From an uncultured Clostridia bacterium (GTDB lineage: Bacteria; Bacillota; Clostridia; Christensenellales; Aristaeellaceae): a DNA stretch of 34,619 bases. The stretch covers positions 1 to 34,619 of the forward strand of contig CALVTQ010000124.1 of NCBI GenBank assembly GCA_944362695.1, read 5' to 3'. This document shows, piece by piece, positions 14,532-22,941 of the stretch (within the stretch, counting starts at the first letter, position 1; each line of letters opens with the position of its first letter). The translations under genes and the position numbers were made by a program. The notes under the pieces were generated by a model. That model did no database searches. It was not told the origin of the DNA and saw only the letters and a list, made by a program, of their open reading frames with translations.

Positions 14532-15083
14532 ATGGGCAAGAACATCGTCATTCTCAACGGCAGCCTGCGCAGAAAGGGCAACACGTCTGCGCTTTGCGAG
14601 GCGTTTGCGCGCGGCGCGCAGGAGGCGGGGCACAGCGTCGTGACCTTCCACGTGGGCGGGATGGACATCCGCGGCTGCAAGGGCTGCTTCGGCGGGAACA
14701 GCGCGCGCGAGTGTCCGTGCGTGCAGCGCGACGCGATGGCGGAGATCTATCCCGCGGTCAGGGACAGCGACGTGGTCGTGCTCGCCTCGCCGCTGTATTA
14801 CTGGAACATGTCCGGCCAGCTTCGCACGGCGGTGGATCGGCTGTTCGCGCTGGAGGAGGGTGGGGAGAACCTGCTTCGCGGGCATAATCGCGCGTCGGCG
14901 CTGCTGATGGCCGCCGAGGGCTACGGCTTTGAGGACGCGGTCGTGTATTACGATCACCTGCTTGAGCATCTGCGCTGGAAGAATCTGGGGCATGTGCTCG
15001 CGGGCGGCGTGATGAACGCGGGCGACATCGCCGGGCGCGCGGAGCTGGACGAGGCGTTTGCGCTGGGTCAATCAATTGAGTGA
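14532..15083 (+). CDS. NAD(P)H-dependent FMN reductase-like flavoprotein
   Basis: The 183-residue protein has the flavodoxin-like fold of the NADPH-FMN reductase/iron-sulfur flavoprotein family: N-terminal KNIVILNGSLRRKGNTSAL phosphate-binding loop for FMN, a GMDIRGCKGCFGG cysteine segment (C-x2-C), a further pair CPCVQ, and ASPLYYWNMSGQLRTAVDR, the second flavin loop. Such enzymes reduce FMN, quinones or other acceptors using NAD(P)H. The four cysteines near residues 50-67 resemble those of multimeric flavodoxin-fold proteins, some of which bind an iron-sulfur cluster. The start at 14532 follows GAGGTG; the frame extends upstream through the promoter and is rejected. It is divergent from the nif-like operon and could supply electrons, but that is speculation. 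Confidence 0.82.
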   Translation: MGKNIVILNGSLRRKGNTSALCEAFARGAQEAGHSVVTFHVGGMDIRGCKGCFGGNSARECPCVQRDAMAEIYPAVRDSDVVVLASPLYYWNMSGQLRTAVDRLFALEEGGENLLRGHNRASALLMAAEGYGFEDAVVYYDHLLEHLRWKNLGHVLAGGVMNAGDIAGRAELDEAFALGQSIE

Positions 15084-15114
15084 GACAAGCCGTACAATAT
15101 GGTATATAATAGAA

Positions 15115-15142
15115 GCGCCTGCGATCGGTCAATCACAGGCGC
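15115..15142. terminator. Bidirectional hairpin between convergent genes
   Basis: GCGCCTG (15115-15121) pairs with CAGGCGC (15136-15142). It lies between the stops of the flavoprotein gene and the TetR gene, with T-rich sequence on both sides, so it probably ends both transcripts. Confidence 0.65.
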
Positions 15143-15160
15143 CTTCACTTTGTTTGTGTG

Positions 15161-15787
15161 TCACTTGAGCGGATTATCGTGCAGCCTGTCCAGCGCGCCG
15201 ATCGTGCAGCGGGCGACGAGGCCATGAACGCGATGCCAATGCTCGTCCTTCTTCCAGCGCATGGCGCGGTTCATATAGAACGTGCCGTATATGTCGCGCA
15301 TAAAAAGAAGCTGCGCCTCCTTCTCGGAGAGGTGGGCGTACTGCATGTAGACCGTGGACATCTGGTGGCGTTCGGAGAGGTAGATCTTCTGGATGACGTA
15401 GGCCGAGAGCGTGTCGTCCAGCAGCAGCGGCAGATATTTCTCGTTGTCTGCCACGCGCTGGCAGGCGGGGAAGAGATTCTGGTTGGCGCGCAGCTCGTCG
15501 AGCGTCGTCGCGGCGGCGAGTGTGCGCAGGTCGGACAGAGAATCCTTGCCCGAACCGGCGGCATGGGTGATCTCCAGCGCGTCGTCCACGAGCTCGCTGA
15601 CGACGGCGGACAGGTCGCTGTAATGCTGATAGAACGTGGTGCGCGTGATCTCGGCCTGACGGCAGAGGGCGGCGACGGTGATCTTCTCAAAGGGCTGGGT
15701 CTTGAGCTGCTCCAAGAAGGTATCCTTGATCGCGTTTCTTGTGTAGAGCGTGCGGCGGTCGGTCTTGTGGCGCTTTTGTTCAGCCAT
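15161..15787 (-). CDS. TetR/AcrR-family transcriptional regulator
   Basis: The 208-residue protein has an N-terminal TetR helix-turn-helix (about residues 14-60: TRNAIKDTFLEQL, ITVAALCRQAEITRTTFYQHYSD) followed by an all-helical ligand-binding and dimerisation domain. These dimers repress neighbouring promoters until an effector binds. The start at 15787 is chosen because AAAGG lies 9-10 nt upstream; two earlier in-frame Met codons lack room for a ribosome site. The gene diverges from the membrane GH3 gene, and an imperfect palindrome lies over its own -10, so it probably controls itself and the GH3-GH3-GtrA operon. The effector is unknown. Confidence 0.9.
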   Translation of the reverse strand: MAEQKRHKTDRRTLYTRNAIKDTFLEQLKTQPFEKITVAALCRQAEITRTTFYQHYSDLSAVVSELVDDALEITHAAGSGKDSLSDLRTLAAATTLDELRANQNLFPACQRVADNEKYLPLLLDDTLSAYVIQKIYLSERHQMSTVYMQYAHLSEKEAQLLFMRDIYGTFYMNRAMRWKKDEHWHRVHGLVARCTIGALDRLHDNPLK

Positions 15788-15825
15788 GGGACTCATCCTT
15801 TCTGGCGGCCGCAACCGCATTTGAT

Positions 15826-15867
15826 CTGTATCGTATCAATTCTATACAGTTTTGGCGAATGTGTCAA
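15826..15867 (-). promoter_or_regulatory. Promoter and likely operator of the tetR gene
   Basis: On the minus strand TTGACA (15862-15867), 17-nt spacer and TAGAAT (15839-15844) form a strong promoter. CTGTAT (15826-15831) and ATACAG (15844-15849) make an inverted repeat spanning the -10 and start region, a suitable place for autorepression by a TetR dimer. Confidence 0.7.
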
Positions 15868-15895
15868 GAAATAAAACAGATTTGAAAAGATGTTC

Positions 15896-15925
15896 TTGCA
15901 ATCAATCGGCCAAATCGTGTATATA
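15896..15925 (+). promoter_or_regulatory. Promoter of the GH3 operon
   Basis: TTGCAA (15896-15901), 18-nt spacer and TATATA (15920-15925), in an AT-rich stretch about 130 nt upstream of the GH3 start codon. It is divergent from the tetR promoter, with about 28 nt between their -35 elements. Confidence 0.5.
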
Positions 15926-16055
15926 AAATTTAGGTAAAGTGCTGATATGAGCGCGGGAAGCCATGAGACAGATTGACCAAGGGCATGGCGCTGTTTTGCG
16001 GCGAAGCGGCGAGCGGCACAAGAGAAGTCAGAGACATACAGACGAGGTGAAGGAA

Positions 16056-18941
16056 ATGCTCAACATCAACATGGAAGACGTCGTGGGCGTCCTCAAAACG
16101 TGCAAAAATCAGCTGATCGTTCTGGTTGTGCTGCTGGCGGTGTGCGTCATCGCGATCATCGCGGCGGGCGTGAGCAGGAAGATGAGCAAGGCCGGAAAGA
16201 AGCTTGTGCGCGGCACGAGCCTCGTGGCGATGCTGCTGAGCATCGTGCTGGTGGCCAACATGATCTGCTTCGGCCCGATGAACAACCTGATCACGCTGGC
16301 GACGACGCCGGTTGCCGTGGTCTCCGATGCGACGAACGAGGAAGCCAAGGCCATCATGGAGCGCACTGCCGAGGAGGGCTTTGTGCTGCTTGAGAACGAG
16401 GACAACGTCCTGCCGGTCAAGCACACCAACAAGCTCAACCTCTTTGGCTGGATGTCCACCAACCCGCTGTATGCGGGCGGCGGCTCCGGCGGCATCAACA
16501 ACCTGTTTGAGAAGGTCAGCCTGATCAAGGGCCTTGAAAACGCCGGTTTTGAGGTCAATCAGGAGCTCGTCAAGTTCTACACCGACTTCAACAGCAAGCG
16601 CGCCGAGATGAGCATCGAGTCCCAGAGCTGGAGCCTGCCCGAGCCGACGGTCGAGGCCTATTCCCAGGAGCTCATCGACAACGCGAAGGCGTTCTCCGAC
16701 GTGGCCGTGGTCGTCATCGCCCGCGCATCGAGCGAGGGCCACAACGACCTGCCGATGGATGTGAGCCAGGTCGGCTACGACAACAACTCCACCGAGTATG
16801 AGGACTTCCCGGCGGGCGAGCACTACCTGCAGCTCAGCCAGACCGAGCGCAGGATGATCGAGATGGTCTGCCAGAACTTTGACAAGGTCATCGTGCTCTA
16901 CAACGGCGCGAACGCCTTTGAGATGGGCTTTGTCGAGGAGTATCCGCAGATCAAGGGCGCCATCTGGTGCGCCGGCGCGGGCAACGTGGGCTTCAATGCG
17001 CTGGGCCGCATCATCAAGGGTGACGTCAACCCGTCCGGCCATGTCCCGGATACCTTCGTCTACGACATGACGAAGGCCCCGTGGTGGAACAACGCCGCGA
17101 AGGTCAACTACTCCAACATGCTGGACATGACCGTGGACGGCATGAACGCGGGCAAGCCGCAGAAGTACAGCCCGTCTTTCGTCAACTACACCGACGGCAT
17201 CTACGTGGGCTACAAGTTCTACGAGACGGCGCACGACGTCGGCATGCCGGGCTTTGACTACGAGGCGACGGTGCAGTATCCGTTCGGCTTCGGCCTGTCC
17301 TACACCACGTTTGACCGCGCGATGACGATGACCGCCGACGACAAGCAGGTCACCGTCGAGGTCACCGTCACCAACACCGGCGACGTCGCGGGCAAGGACG
17401 TTGTGGGCATCTACTACAACCCGCCGTACACCGAGGGCGGCATCGAGAAGGCGACCGTCAACCTCATCGACTTCGGCAAGACCGGGCTGCTCGAGCCGGG
17501 CGCTTCCGAGAAGCTGACGATGACCTTTGACATCGAGGACATGGCGTCCTACGACTACATCACCAACAAGGCGTACGTGCTGGAGGCGGGCGACTACGTG
17601 ATCTCCGCGCGCACGGACAGCCACACCGTCATCGCCAGCGACGTGGTGAACGTCCCGTCCACCGTCGTGTACAGCGGCGACAACAAGCGCGAGAGCGACG
17701 ACGTGGCCGCCACCAACAAGTTTGACGACGTGCACGGCGAGGTGACGTATCTGTCCCGCGCGGGCCAGTTCGCCAACTTCGCCGAGGCAACCGCCGCCCC
17801 GAGCACGCTCGAGATGCCGGCTGACCAGATCGCCGAGTACGAGCAGAACAGCAACTTCGACTACGACAAGTACATCAACCCGGACGACGTGATGCCCGTA
17901 ACCGGCGCGAAGAACGGCCTCAAGCTCGCCGATCTGCGCGGCGCGGACTACGACGACCCGCGCTGGGAGCAGCTGCTTGACCAGATGACGGTCGAGGAGA
18001 TGCTCGAGCTGACGAGCATGTGCGGCTATCAGACCCCGGCGGTCGAGTCGGTCGGCAAGGTGCAGACCAACGACGCCGACGGCCCCGGCTCCATCAACAA
18101 CAACTTCTCCGGCGCGGGCTCCCTCGGCTTCCCGTCCGTCTCCGTCATCGCGAGCACGTGGAGCAAGGAGCTGACCTACGAGTACGGCCGCATCATGGGC
18201 AAGATGGCCCGTGAGCTGGACGTGGCCGGCTGGTATGCCCCGGGCATGAACATCCATCGCTATCCGTTCGGCGGCCGCAACTACGAGTACTACTCCGAGG
18301 ACGGCGTGCTCACCGGCCTTCTGACCGGCAACGCGGTCGCGGGCGCGGCGGAGAACGGCGTGTACGCCTACATCAAGCATCTGGCGCTCTACGACGGCAA
18401 CTACAAGATGGTCTGCATCTGGTCCAACGAGCAGGCGATCCGCGAGGTGTACCTCAAGCCGTTTGAGATCTGCATCAAGGACTTCGGCGCGAACGCGGTC
18501 ATGGCGTCCTGGAACTATCTGGGCACCACGTGGGCGGGCGAGTCCGGCGCGATGATGAACGACGTGCTGCGCGGCGAGTGGGGCTTCCGCGGCATGATCA
18601 TCTCGGACTACTTCCGCGACAACGGCCACGGCTTCATGAACGCCGACGCCGCGCTGCCCAACGGCATGGACGCCATGCTCTCCACCTACGGCTCCGCGTG
18701 GAACGTGCCGCACGACGCGGCCAACCCGTCCGCCAGCACGGTCAAGTATCTGCGTCAGGCGAGCAAGAACATCATGTATGTGGTGGTCAACAGCTGGGAG
18801 TACGAGAGTGATGTCGCGGACGGCGGCATGGCCGGCTGGGCGAAGCTCGCCATCGGCGCGGACGTGATCGCGGCGGTCGTGATCCTCGGCCTCGAGGCGC
18901 TGGTGATCAAGTCCTATCGCAAGAAGAAAGCGGCGAAGTAA
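16056..18941 (+). CDS. Membrane-tethered GH3 glycosidase with reversed domain order
   Basis: The 961-residue protein opens with two membrane segments (about 19-39 and 54-73, separated by a basic loop), and ends with a third (about 932-951) and a KSYRKKKAAK tail. The large middle part is a glycoside hydrolase family 3 enzyme whose alpha/beta sandwich (C-type) domain comes first (about 95-400), then a fibronectin-III-like domain, then the catalytic barrel (about 640-930). Barrel motifs include GGRNYEYYSEDG, IKHLALYDGN and GEWGFRGMIISDY with predicted nucleophile Asp851. This order is known in some Ruminococcus-type beta-glucosidases. The usual Asn in KHFALND is Tyr here. Basic loops place the enzyme domain outside the cell. 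The start at 16056 follows GAGGTGAAGG. Likely role: hydrolysis of beta-linked oligosaccharides or glycoconjugates at the cell surface. Substrate unknown. Confidence 0.88.
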   Translation: MLNINMEDVVGVLKTCKNQLIVLVVLLAVCVIAIIAAGVSRKMSKAGKKLVRGTSLVAMLLSIVLVANMICFGPMNNLITLATTPVAVVSDATNEEAKAIMERTAEEGFVLLENEDNVLPVKHTNKLNLFGWMSTNPLYAGGGSGGINNLFEKVSLIKGLENAGFEVNQELVKFYTDFNSKRAEMSIESQSWSLPEPTVEAYSQELIDNAKAFSDVAVVVIARASSEGHNDLPMDVSQVGYDNNSTEYEDFPAGEHYLQLSQTERRMIEMVCQNFDKVIVLYNGANAFEMGFVEEYPQIKGAIWCAGAGNVGFNALGRIIKGDVNPSGHVPDTFVYDMTKAPWWNNAAKVNYSNMLDMTVDGMNAGKPQKYSPSFVNYTDGIYVGYKFYETAHDVGMPGFDYEATVQYPFGFGLSYTTFDRAMTMTADDKQVTVEVTVTNTGDVAGKDVVGIYYNPPYTEGGIEKATVNLIDFGKTGLLEPGASEKLTMTFDIEDMASYDYITNKAYVLEAGDYVISARTDSHTVIASDVVNVPSTVVYSGDNKRESDDVAATNKFDDVHGEVTYLSRAGQFANFAEATAAPSTLEMPADQIAEYEQNSNFDYDKYINPDDVMPVTGAKNGLKLADLRGADYDDPRWEQLLDQMTVEEMLELTSMCGYQTPAVESVGKVQTNDADGPGSINNNFSGAGSLGFPSVSVIASTWSKELTYEYGRIMGKMARELDVAGWYAPGMNIHRYPFGGRNYEYYSEDGVLTGLLTGNAVAGAAENGVYAYIKHLALYDGNYKMVCIWSNEQAIREVYLKPFEICIKDFGANAVMASWNYLGTTWAGESGAMMNDVLRGEWGFRGMIISDYFRDNGHGFMNADAALPNGMDAMLSTYGSAWNVPHDAANPSASTVKYLRQASKNIMYVVVNSWEYESDVADGGMAGWAKLAIGADVIAAVVILGLEALVIKSYRKKKAAK

Positions 18942-18979
18942 GGCAAAAAAGCTGCCGCAAACGCGAAAAAGCAGCCATA

Positions 18980-19012
18980 GGGAGGGCCTTGTTTTGGGGT
19001 CCTCCCTTTATC
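18980..19012 (+). terminator. Hairpin between the two GH3 genes
   Basis: GGGAGGGCC (18980-18988) pairs with GGTCCTCCC (18998-19006) including one G-U, followed by TTTAT. It could be a partial terminator that lowers expression of the second GH3 gene, or a processing site. The T-run is short. Confidence 0.5.
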
Positions 19013-19031
19013 CCAAAGGAGAGAATAACGA

Positions 19032-21464
19032 GTGAAACATGAAAAACTGATCGCACAGATGACCCTTGAGGAGAAGTGCTACCTCTTCTCCGGCAAGGAC
19101 TTCTGGCAGACGCGCGCCGTCGAGCGGCTCGGCATCGCGAACATGGCGCTGTCCGATGGACCGCACGGCATCCGCAAGCAGGAGGGCGCGGGCGACCAGC
19201 TCGGCCTCAACGCGTCCGTCCCGGCGACGTGCTATCCCACGGCGGCGACCATCGCCAACAGCTGGGACCCGGCGCTCGGCGAGGAGATCGGCACGTATCT
19301 GGGCGAGGAGGCTGCTGCGCAGGACGTCTGCGTGCTGCTGGGCCCGGGCCTGAACATCAAGCGCAGCCCGCTGTGCGGCCGCAACTTCGAGTACTTCTCG
19401 GAGGACCCGGTGCTCGCGGGCAAGATGGCGGCGGCCTATGTGCGCGGCATCCAGAAGAACGGCGTGGCGGCATGCCCCAAGCACTTCGCCGCGAACTCGC
19501 AGGAGCTTAGGCGCATGGCGTCCGATTCCGTGATGGATGAGCGCACGCTGCGCGAGATCTACCTGACCGGCTTTGAAATCGCCGTCAAGGAGAGCCATCC
19601 GCGCACGATCATGTCGGCCTACAACCGCGTCAACGGCGTATACGCCAACGAGAACCCGCATCTTCTGCAGGAGATCCTGCGCGACGAATGGGGCTTTGAC
19701 GGCATCGTCGTCTCCGACTGGGGCGCGTCCAACGACCACGCGGAGGGCGTGCGCGCCGGTTCGCATCTGGAGATGCCGACGACCGGCGGCGACTCCGATC
19801 TCGAGCTCGTGGAGGGTGTGCGTTCGGGCAAGATCAGCGAGGCGGAGATCGACAAGCGCCTTGATGAGCTGCTGGACGTCATCCTCTCCACGACCGCCGC
19901 TGTGAAAAAAGCGCCCAAAACGTTTGACGTCGATGCCCATCACGCGATGGCGAAAAAGGCGAGCGAGCAGTCGATCGTCCTGCTCAAGAACGAGGGCGGC
20001 ATCCTGCCGCTGGCCAAGGGCGCGAAGGTCGCGGTCATCGGTGAGTTTGCGCAGAAGGCGCGCTATCAGGGCGCGGGCTCGTCCGTCGTCAACCCGACGC
20101 GCGTGGATCACACGATGGATGTCATCAAGGACTTCGACCTGGATGTCGCGGGCTTTGAGCCGGGCTATCCGCGCAGCGGCAAGGGCGCCCCGGAGATGGT
20201 CAAAAAGGCCGCCGAGCTCGCGGGCAAGGCGGACGTCGTGCTTTTGTACATCGGCCTTGATGAGATCAGCGAGAGCGAGGGTCTCGACCGCAGTCACATG
20301 CGCCTGCCGGAGAGCCAGGTCGAGCTGATCGAGGCTGTGGCGAAGGTGAACCCGAACATCGTCGCCGTCATGAGCGCGGGCAGCGCGGTCGAGATGCCGT
20401 GGCTGGGCAAGTGCAAGGCGCTCGTGCATGGGTATCTGTGCGGACAGGCGGGCGCGGGCGCCGTGCTGGGCGTCATCACGGGCAAGGTCAACCCGTCGGG
20501 CAAGCTCGCCGAGAGCTACCCGGTCAAATACGAGGACGCGCCCTCCGCGCCGTACTTCCCGTCCAAGGAGCGCACGAGCGAATACCGCGAGGGCCTGTTC
20601 GTGGGCTACCGCTACTACGAGACGGCGAACGTGCCGGTGCTCTTCCCGTTCGGCTACGGCCTGAGCTACACGACGTTTGATTACAGCGACATCGAGGCGA
20701 GCGAGACGGCGGTCTCCTTCACCATCACCAACACCGGCAGGATGGACGGCGCGGAGGTCGCGCAGGTCTACGTCGGCAAGAAGGACAGCAGCGTCTTCCG
20801 CCCGGCCAGGGAGCTCAAGGGCTTTGCCAAGGTGTTCTTAAAGAGCGGCGAGAGCAGGAGAGTGACCGTGGCGCTCGACGACAAGGCGTTCCGCTGGTTC
20901 AATGTCACGACGAACCGCTACGAGATCGAGGGCGGCGCGTGGCAGGTGATGGTCGGCGCGTCGGTCGCGGACATCCGCCTGACCGCCGAGGTCAGCGTGA
21001 GCGGCACGGACGCCAAGAGCCCGTATGACAAGAAGAAATTCGCCAAATACTTTGCGGGCGACATCAGAAATATCAGCGATGCGGAGTTCACCGCGCTGCT
21101 GGGCCATCCGATCCCCGACGGCCATTGGAGCGGCGAGCTTGATATGAACGACGCGATCTGCCAGCTGTACTACGCCAAGAGCTTCCTCGCCCGTCAGGTC
21201 TGGAAGATCATGACGAACATGCTCAACAAGAGCATCGCCAAGGGCACGCCGGACCTGAACATCATCTTCATCTACAACATGCCCTTCCGCGGCATCGCGA
21301 AGATGACGGGCGGCATGTGCACGATGGAGATGGCGCACGGCCTGCTGGATATGTGCAACGGGCATTTCCTGCGCGGCATGGGCGCGGTCATCGGCGGATT
21401 TTTGCGCAGCGGCAAGAAGCGCAAGGCGGCGGACGCGCCGGGCTTTGTGCTCGAGAAAAAGTAA
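19032..21464 (+). CDS. GH3 beta-glycosidase, canonical domain order
   Basis: This 810-residue enzyme has the standard GH3 order: catalytic barrel (1-270) with LSDGPHGIR, CGRNFEYFSEDP, CPKHFAANSQE and FDGIVVSDWG (nucleophile Asp229), then the sandwich domain (about 300-520, QSIVLLKNEGGILPL, GLSYTTF near its end), then a fibronectin-III-like domain (FTITNTGRMDGAEVAQVYV), and a further helical tail of about 130 residues. No signal peptide or membrane segment is evident at the N terminus, so it is probably cytosolic and acts on imported oligosaccharides such as beta-glucosides or xylosides. The start is GTG at 19032, with AAAGGAG upstream; the nearby ATG is out of frame. It follows the membrane GH3 gene by 90 nt. 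Confidence 0.93.
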   Translation: MKHEKLIAQMTLEEKCYLFSGKDFWQTRAVERLGIANMALSDGPHGIRKQEGAGDQLGLNASVPATCYPTAATIANSWDPALGEEIGTYLGEEAAAQDVCVLLGPGLNIKRSPLCGRNFEYFSEDPVLAGKMAAAYVRGIQKNGVAACPKHFAANSQELRRMASDSVMDERTLREIYLTGFEIAVKESHPRTIMSAYNRVNGVYANENPHLLQEILRDEWGFDGIVVSDWGASNDHAEGVRAGSHLEMPTTGGDSDLELVEGVRSGKISEAEIDKRLDELLDVILSTTAAVKKAPKTFDVDAHHAMAKKASEQSIVLLKNEGGILPLAKGAKVAVIGEFAQKARYQGAGSSVVNPTRVDHTMDVIKDFDLDVAGFEPGYPRSGKGAPEMVKKAAELAGKADVVLLYIGLDEISESEGLDRSHMRLPESQVELIEAVAKVNPNIVAVMSAGSAVEMPWLGKCKALVHGYLCGQAGAGAVLGVITGKVNPSGKLAESYPVKYEDAPSAPYFPSKERTSEYREGLFVGYRYYETANVPVLFPFGYGLSYTTFDYSDIEASETAVSFTITNTGRMDGAEVAQVYVGKKDSSVFRPARELKGFAKVFLKSGESRRVTVALDDKAFRWFNVTTNRYEIEGGAWQVMVGASVADIRLTAEVSVSGTDAKSPYDKKKFAKYFAGDIRNISDAEFTALLGHPIPDGHWSGELDMNDAICQLYYAKSFLARQVWKIMTNMLNKSIAKGTPDLNIIFIYNMPFRGIAKMTGGMCTMEMAHGLLDMCNGHFLRGMGAVIGGFLRSGKKRKAADAPGFVLEKK

Positions 21465-21478
21465 TCAGGGGAATCACC

Positions 21479-22069
21479 ATGAATTTTCTGGATAGCTTCG
21501 CGAAAAAGCACCCGAAGGCGGCCGAGTGGCTGTGCAAGGGCGGCCTGTTTCTGATCTTCAGCTACGTCGTCACGTTCCTGAAGATGCTGCTGCTCATGTT
21601 CCTGCCGGATATGTATCGCGGCGCGGTCGGCAATGCGGAGTGGCTCTGGCCGAATATCCCGGTCGAGCTGTTCGGCGTGCAGTTCAACCTCGCCATCGTG
21701 GGCAACGCGCTGGAGGAAGTGAATGGCGTGGTGACGGGCGGTCTGGCCTTCACGCTGGCGAACTTCACGGCCATCGTGCTCGGCGAGTGCGTCAACTTCC
21801 CGCTTCAGCGCAACGTGACCTTCAAGAGCCACGGCCCGGTGCTGCCGCAGGTGCTGCTGCACGGCGTGGCGACCATCGGCGTGTTCCTGGTCATGAACCT
21901 GTTCACCTGCGTGTGGAACCCGGTGACCAACGCGCTCATCGCCAACGAGGCCGTGCGCAACACGGTGCAGAGCCTCGTCACCACCATCGTGACCGGCGGC
22001 GTGGCGATGGTCATCATCTTCGCGGTGGACAACAAGATCTTCGCGCCGGATTTCGGCAAGAAGGCGTAA
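21479..22069 (+). CDS. GtrA-like four-helix membrane protein
   Basis: The 196-residue protein has four predicted membrane segments (about 20-42, 85-108, 122-145 and 163-186). Between the second and third is NFPLQRNVTFKS, resembling the N-x2-L-x-R-x-W/V-T-F motif of GtrA-like proteins, which are linked to flipping or handling undecaprenyl-phosphate sugars in cell-surface glycan synthesis. The start at 21479 follows AGGGGAA and is 14 nt after the GH3 stop, so it is co-transcribed. With a surface GH3 and a cytosolic GH3, this suggests remodelling of a lipid-linked or surface glycan instead of simple sugar feeding. The family call rests on topology and one motif. Confidence 0.6.
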   Translation: MNFLDSFAKKHPKAAEWLCKGGLFLIFSYVVTFLKMLLLMFLPDMYRGAVGNAEWLWPNIPVELFGVQFNLAIVGNALEEVNGVVTGGLAFTLANFTAIVLGECVNFPLQRNVTFKSHGPVLPQVLLHGVATIGVFLVMNLFTCVWNPVTNALIANEAVRNTVQSLVTTIVTGGVAMVIIFAVDNKIFAPDFGKKA

Positions 22070-22130
22070 CGATTCGCCACCCCATTCATTTGCATACCCG
22101 CCCGGAGGCTGCACCCGCCGGACGGGGAAG

Positions 22131-22160
22131 GGCAGACGGTTTTTAGCCGCCTGCCTTTTT
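22131..22160 (+). terminator. Intrinsic terminator of the GH3-GtrA operon
   Basis: GGCAGACGG (22131-22139) pairs with CCGCCTGCC (22147-22155) apart from one A-C mismatch, followed by five T. It separates the GH3 operon from the thioredoxin promoter. Confidence 0.85.
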
Positions 22161-22197
22161 GTGTGACTTCATCACGGAAGGCGCGGCGAAAACGGGG

Positions 22198-22203
22198 TAT
22201 AAT
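22198..22203 (+). promoter_or_regulatory. -10 element of the trxA-rhodanese operon
   Basis: A consensus TATAAT lies 30 nt before the thioredoxin start codon. No convincing -35 hexamer lies at 16-18 nt upstream. Confidence 0.5.
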
Positions 22204-22233
22204 AAAGCCATCAAAGACAAGGAGGACAAGAAA

Positions 22234-22551
22234 ATGTTGGGAACAGCAGTCAAGCATATCACCATGAGCAATTTTGACAGCGAGGTCATGCGGGCGGACA
22301 AGCCGGTTCTGCTCGACTTCTGGGCGCCGTGGTGCGGGCCGTGCCGCATGGTCGGGCCGATCCTCGACGAAATCGCGGCGCAGCACAGGGACGACCTGAT
22401 CGTCGGCAAGGTGAACGTCGACGAGGAGCCGCAGCTCGCGCAGCAATTCGGCGTGATGAGCATCCCGACGCTCGTCGTCGTCAAGGACGGCAAGATCGTC
22501 AATCAGGCCGTCGGCGCGAGGCCGAAGCAGGCGATACTCGATCTGCTGTGA
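22234..22551 (+). CDS. trxA: Thioredoxin
   Basis: The 105-residue protein is a standard thioredoxin: FWAPWCGPCRMVGPILDEIA with redox pair CGPC, and the cis-proline loop MSIPTLVVVKDGK. It reduces protein disulfides in the cytosol, normally recharged by thioredoxin reductase, which is not in this window. The start at 22234 is 8 nt after GGAGG; the frame continues upstream but without a ribosome site. The rhodanese gene follows after 9 nt, so both are one transcript. Confidence 0.96.
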   Translation: MLGTAVKHITMSNFDSEVMRADKPVLLDFWAPWCGPCRMVGPILDEIAAQHRDDLIVGKVNVDEEPQLAQQFGVMSIPTLVVVKDGKIVNQAVGARPKQAILDLL

Positions 22552-22560
22552 GGCGGCGCG

Positions 22561-22872
22561 ATGCATAACATCTTCACGGGCATCGACATAGGTGCCGGCC
22601 TTCGCGAATACGGCGAAACGCGGGGCGCGCTGCTGCTGGACGTGCGCACGGCGGAGGAATACGCTGCGGGGCACGTGCCGGGGAGCGTGAATCTGCCGGT
22701 CGACAAGCTCGAGAAAACCGAGGAGATCGCGGACGAGGATACGCCGCTGTTCGTCTATTGCCGCTCCGGCGTCAGGAGCGCGCATGCTGTGCGGATGCTG
22801 CGAAGCATGGGCTACGGCGACGTACACGACATCGGCGGAATCCTTGACTACACGGGCGATATCGAGCGCTGA
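22561..22872 (+). CDS. Single-domain rhodanese-like sulfurtransferase
   Basis: The 103-residue protein has LLLDVRTAEEYAAGHVPGSVNLP and the active loop VYCRSGVRS, with the catalytic cysteine able to carry a persulfide. Single-domain rhodaneses move sulfane sulfur from thiosulfate, persulfides or cysteine desulfurase to acceptors. Pairing with thioredoxin is common, as thioredoxin can reduce the persulfide. There is no signal peptide. A strong terminator follows at 22896-22930. Confidence 0.92.
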   Translation: MHNIFTGIDIGAGLREYGETRGALLLDVRTAEEYAAGHVPGSVNLPVDKLEKTEEIADEDTPLFVYCRSGVRSAHAVRMLRSMGYGDVHDIGGILDYTGDIER

Positions 22873-22895
22873 ACGAAATTACAACATAACAAAAA

Positions 22896-22930
22896 CCGCG
22901 CTTTTCGCATGGAAAGGCGCGGCCTTTTTT
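22896..22930. terminator. Bidirectional terminator between rhodanese and Crp/Fnr genes
   Basis: A stem of about 10 bp (CCGCGCTTTT at 22896 onward with AAAGGCGCGG ending at 22922) has a T-run on the plus side and AAAAA upstream, which gives a T-run on the minus strand. It serves both convergent genes. Confidence 0.9.
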
Positions 22931-22941
22931 TATTTGCGGCA

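Noticed and set aside
15930-18713. Very long antisense open frame (over 900 codons) opposite the membrane GH3 gene
   Set aside because: It is a by-product of high third-position GC in the real gene: the composition is dominated by Val, His, Arg, Ala and Leu with no recognisable domain, and no ribosome site precedes it.
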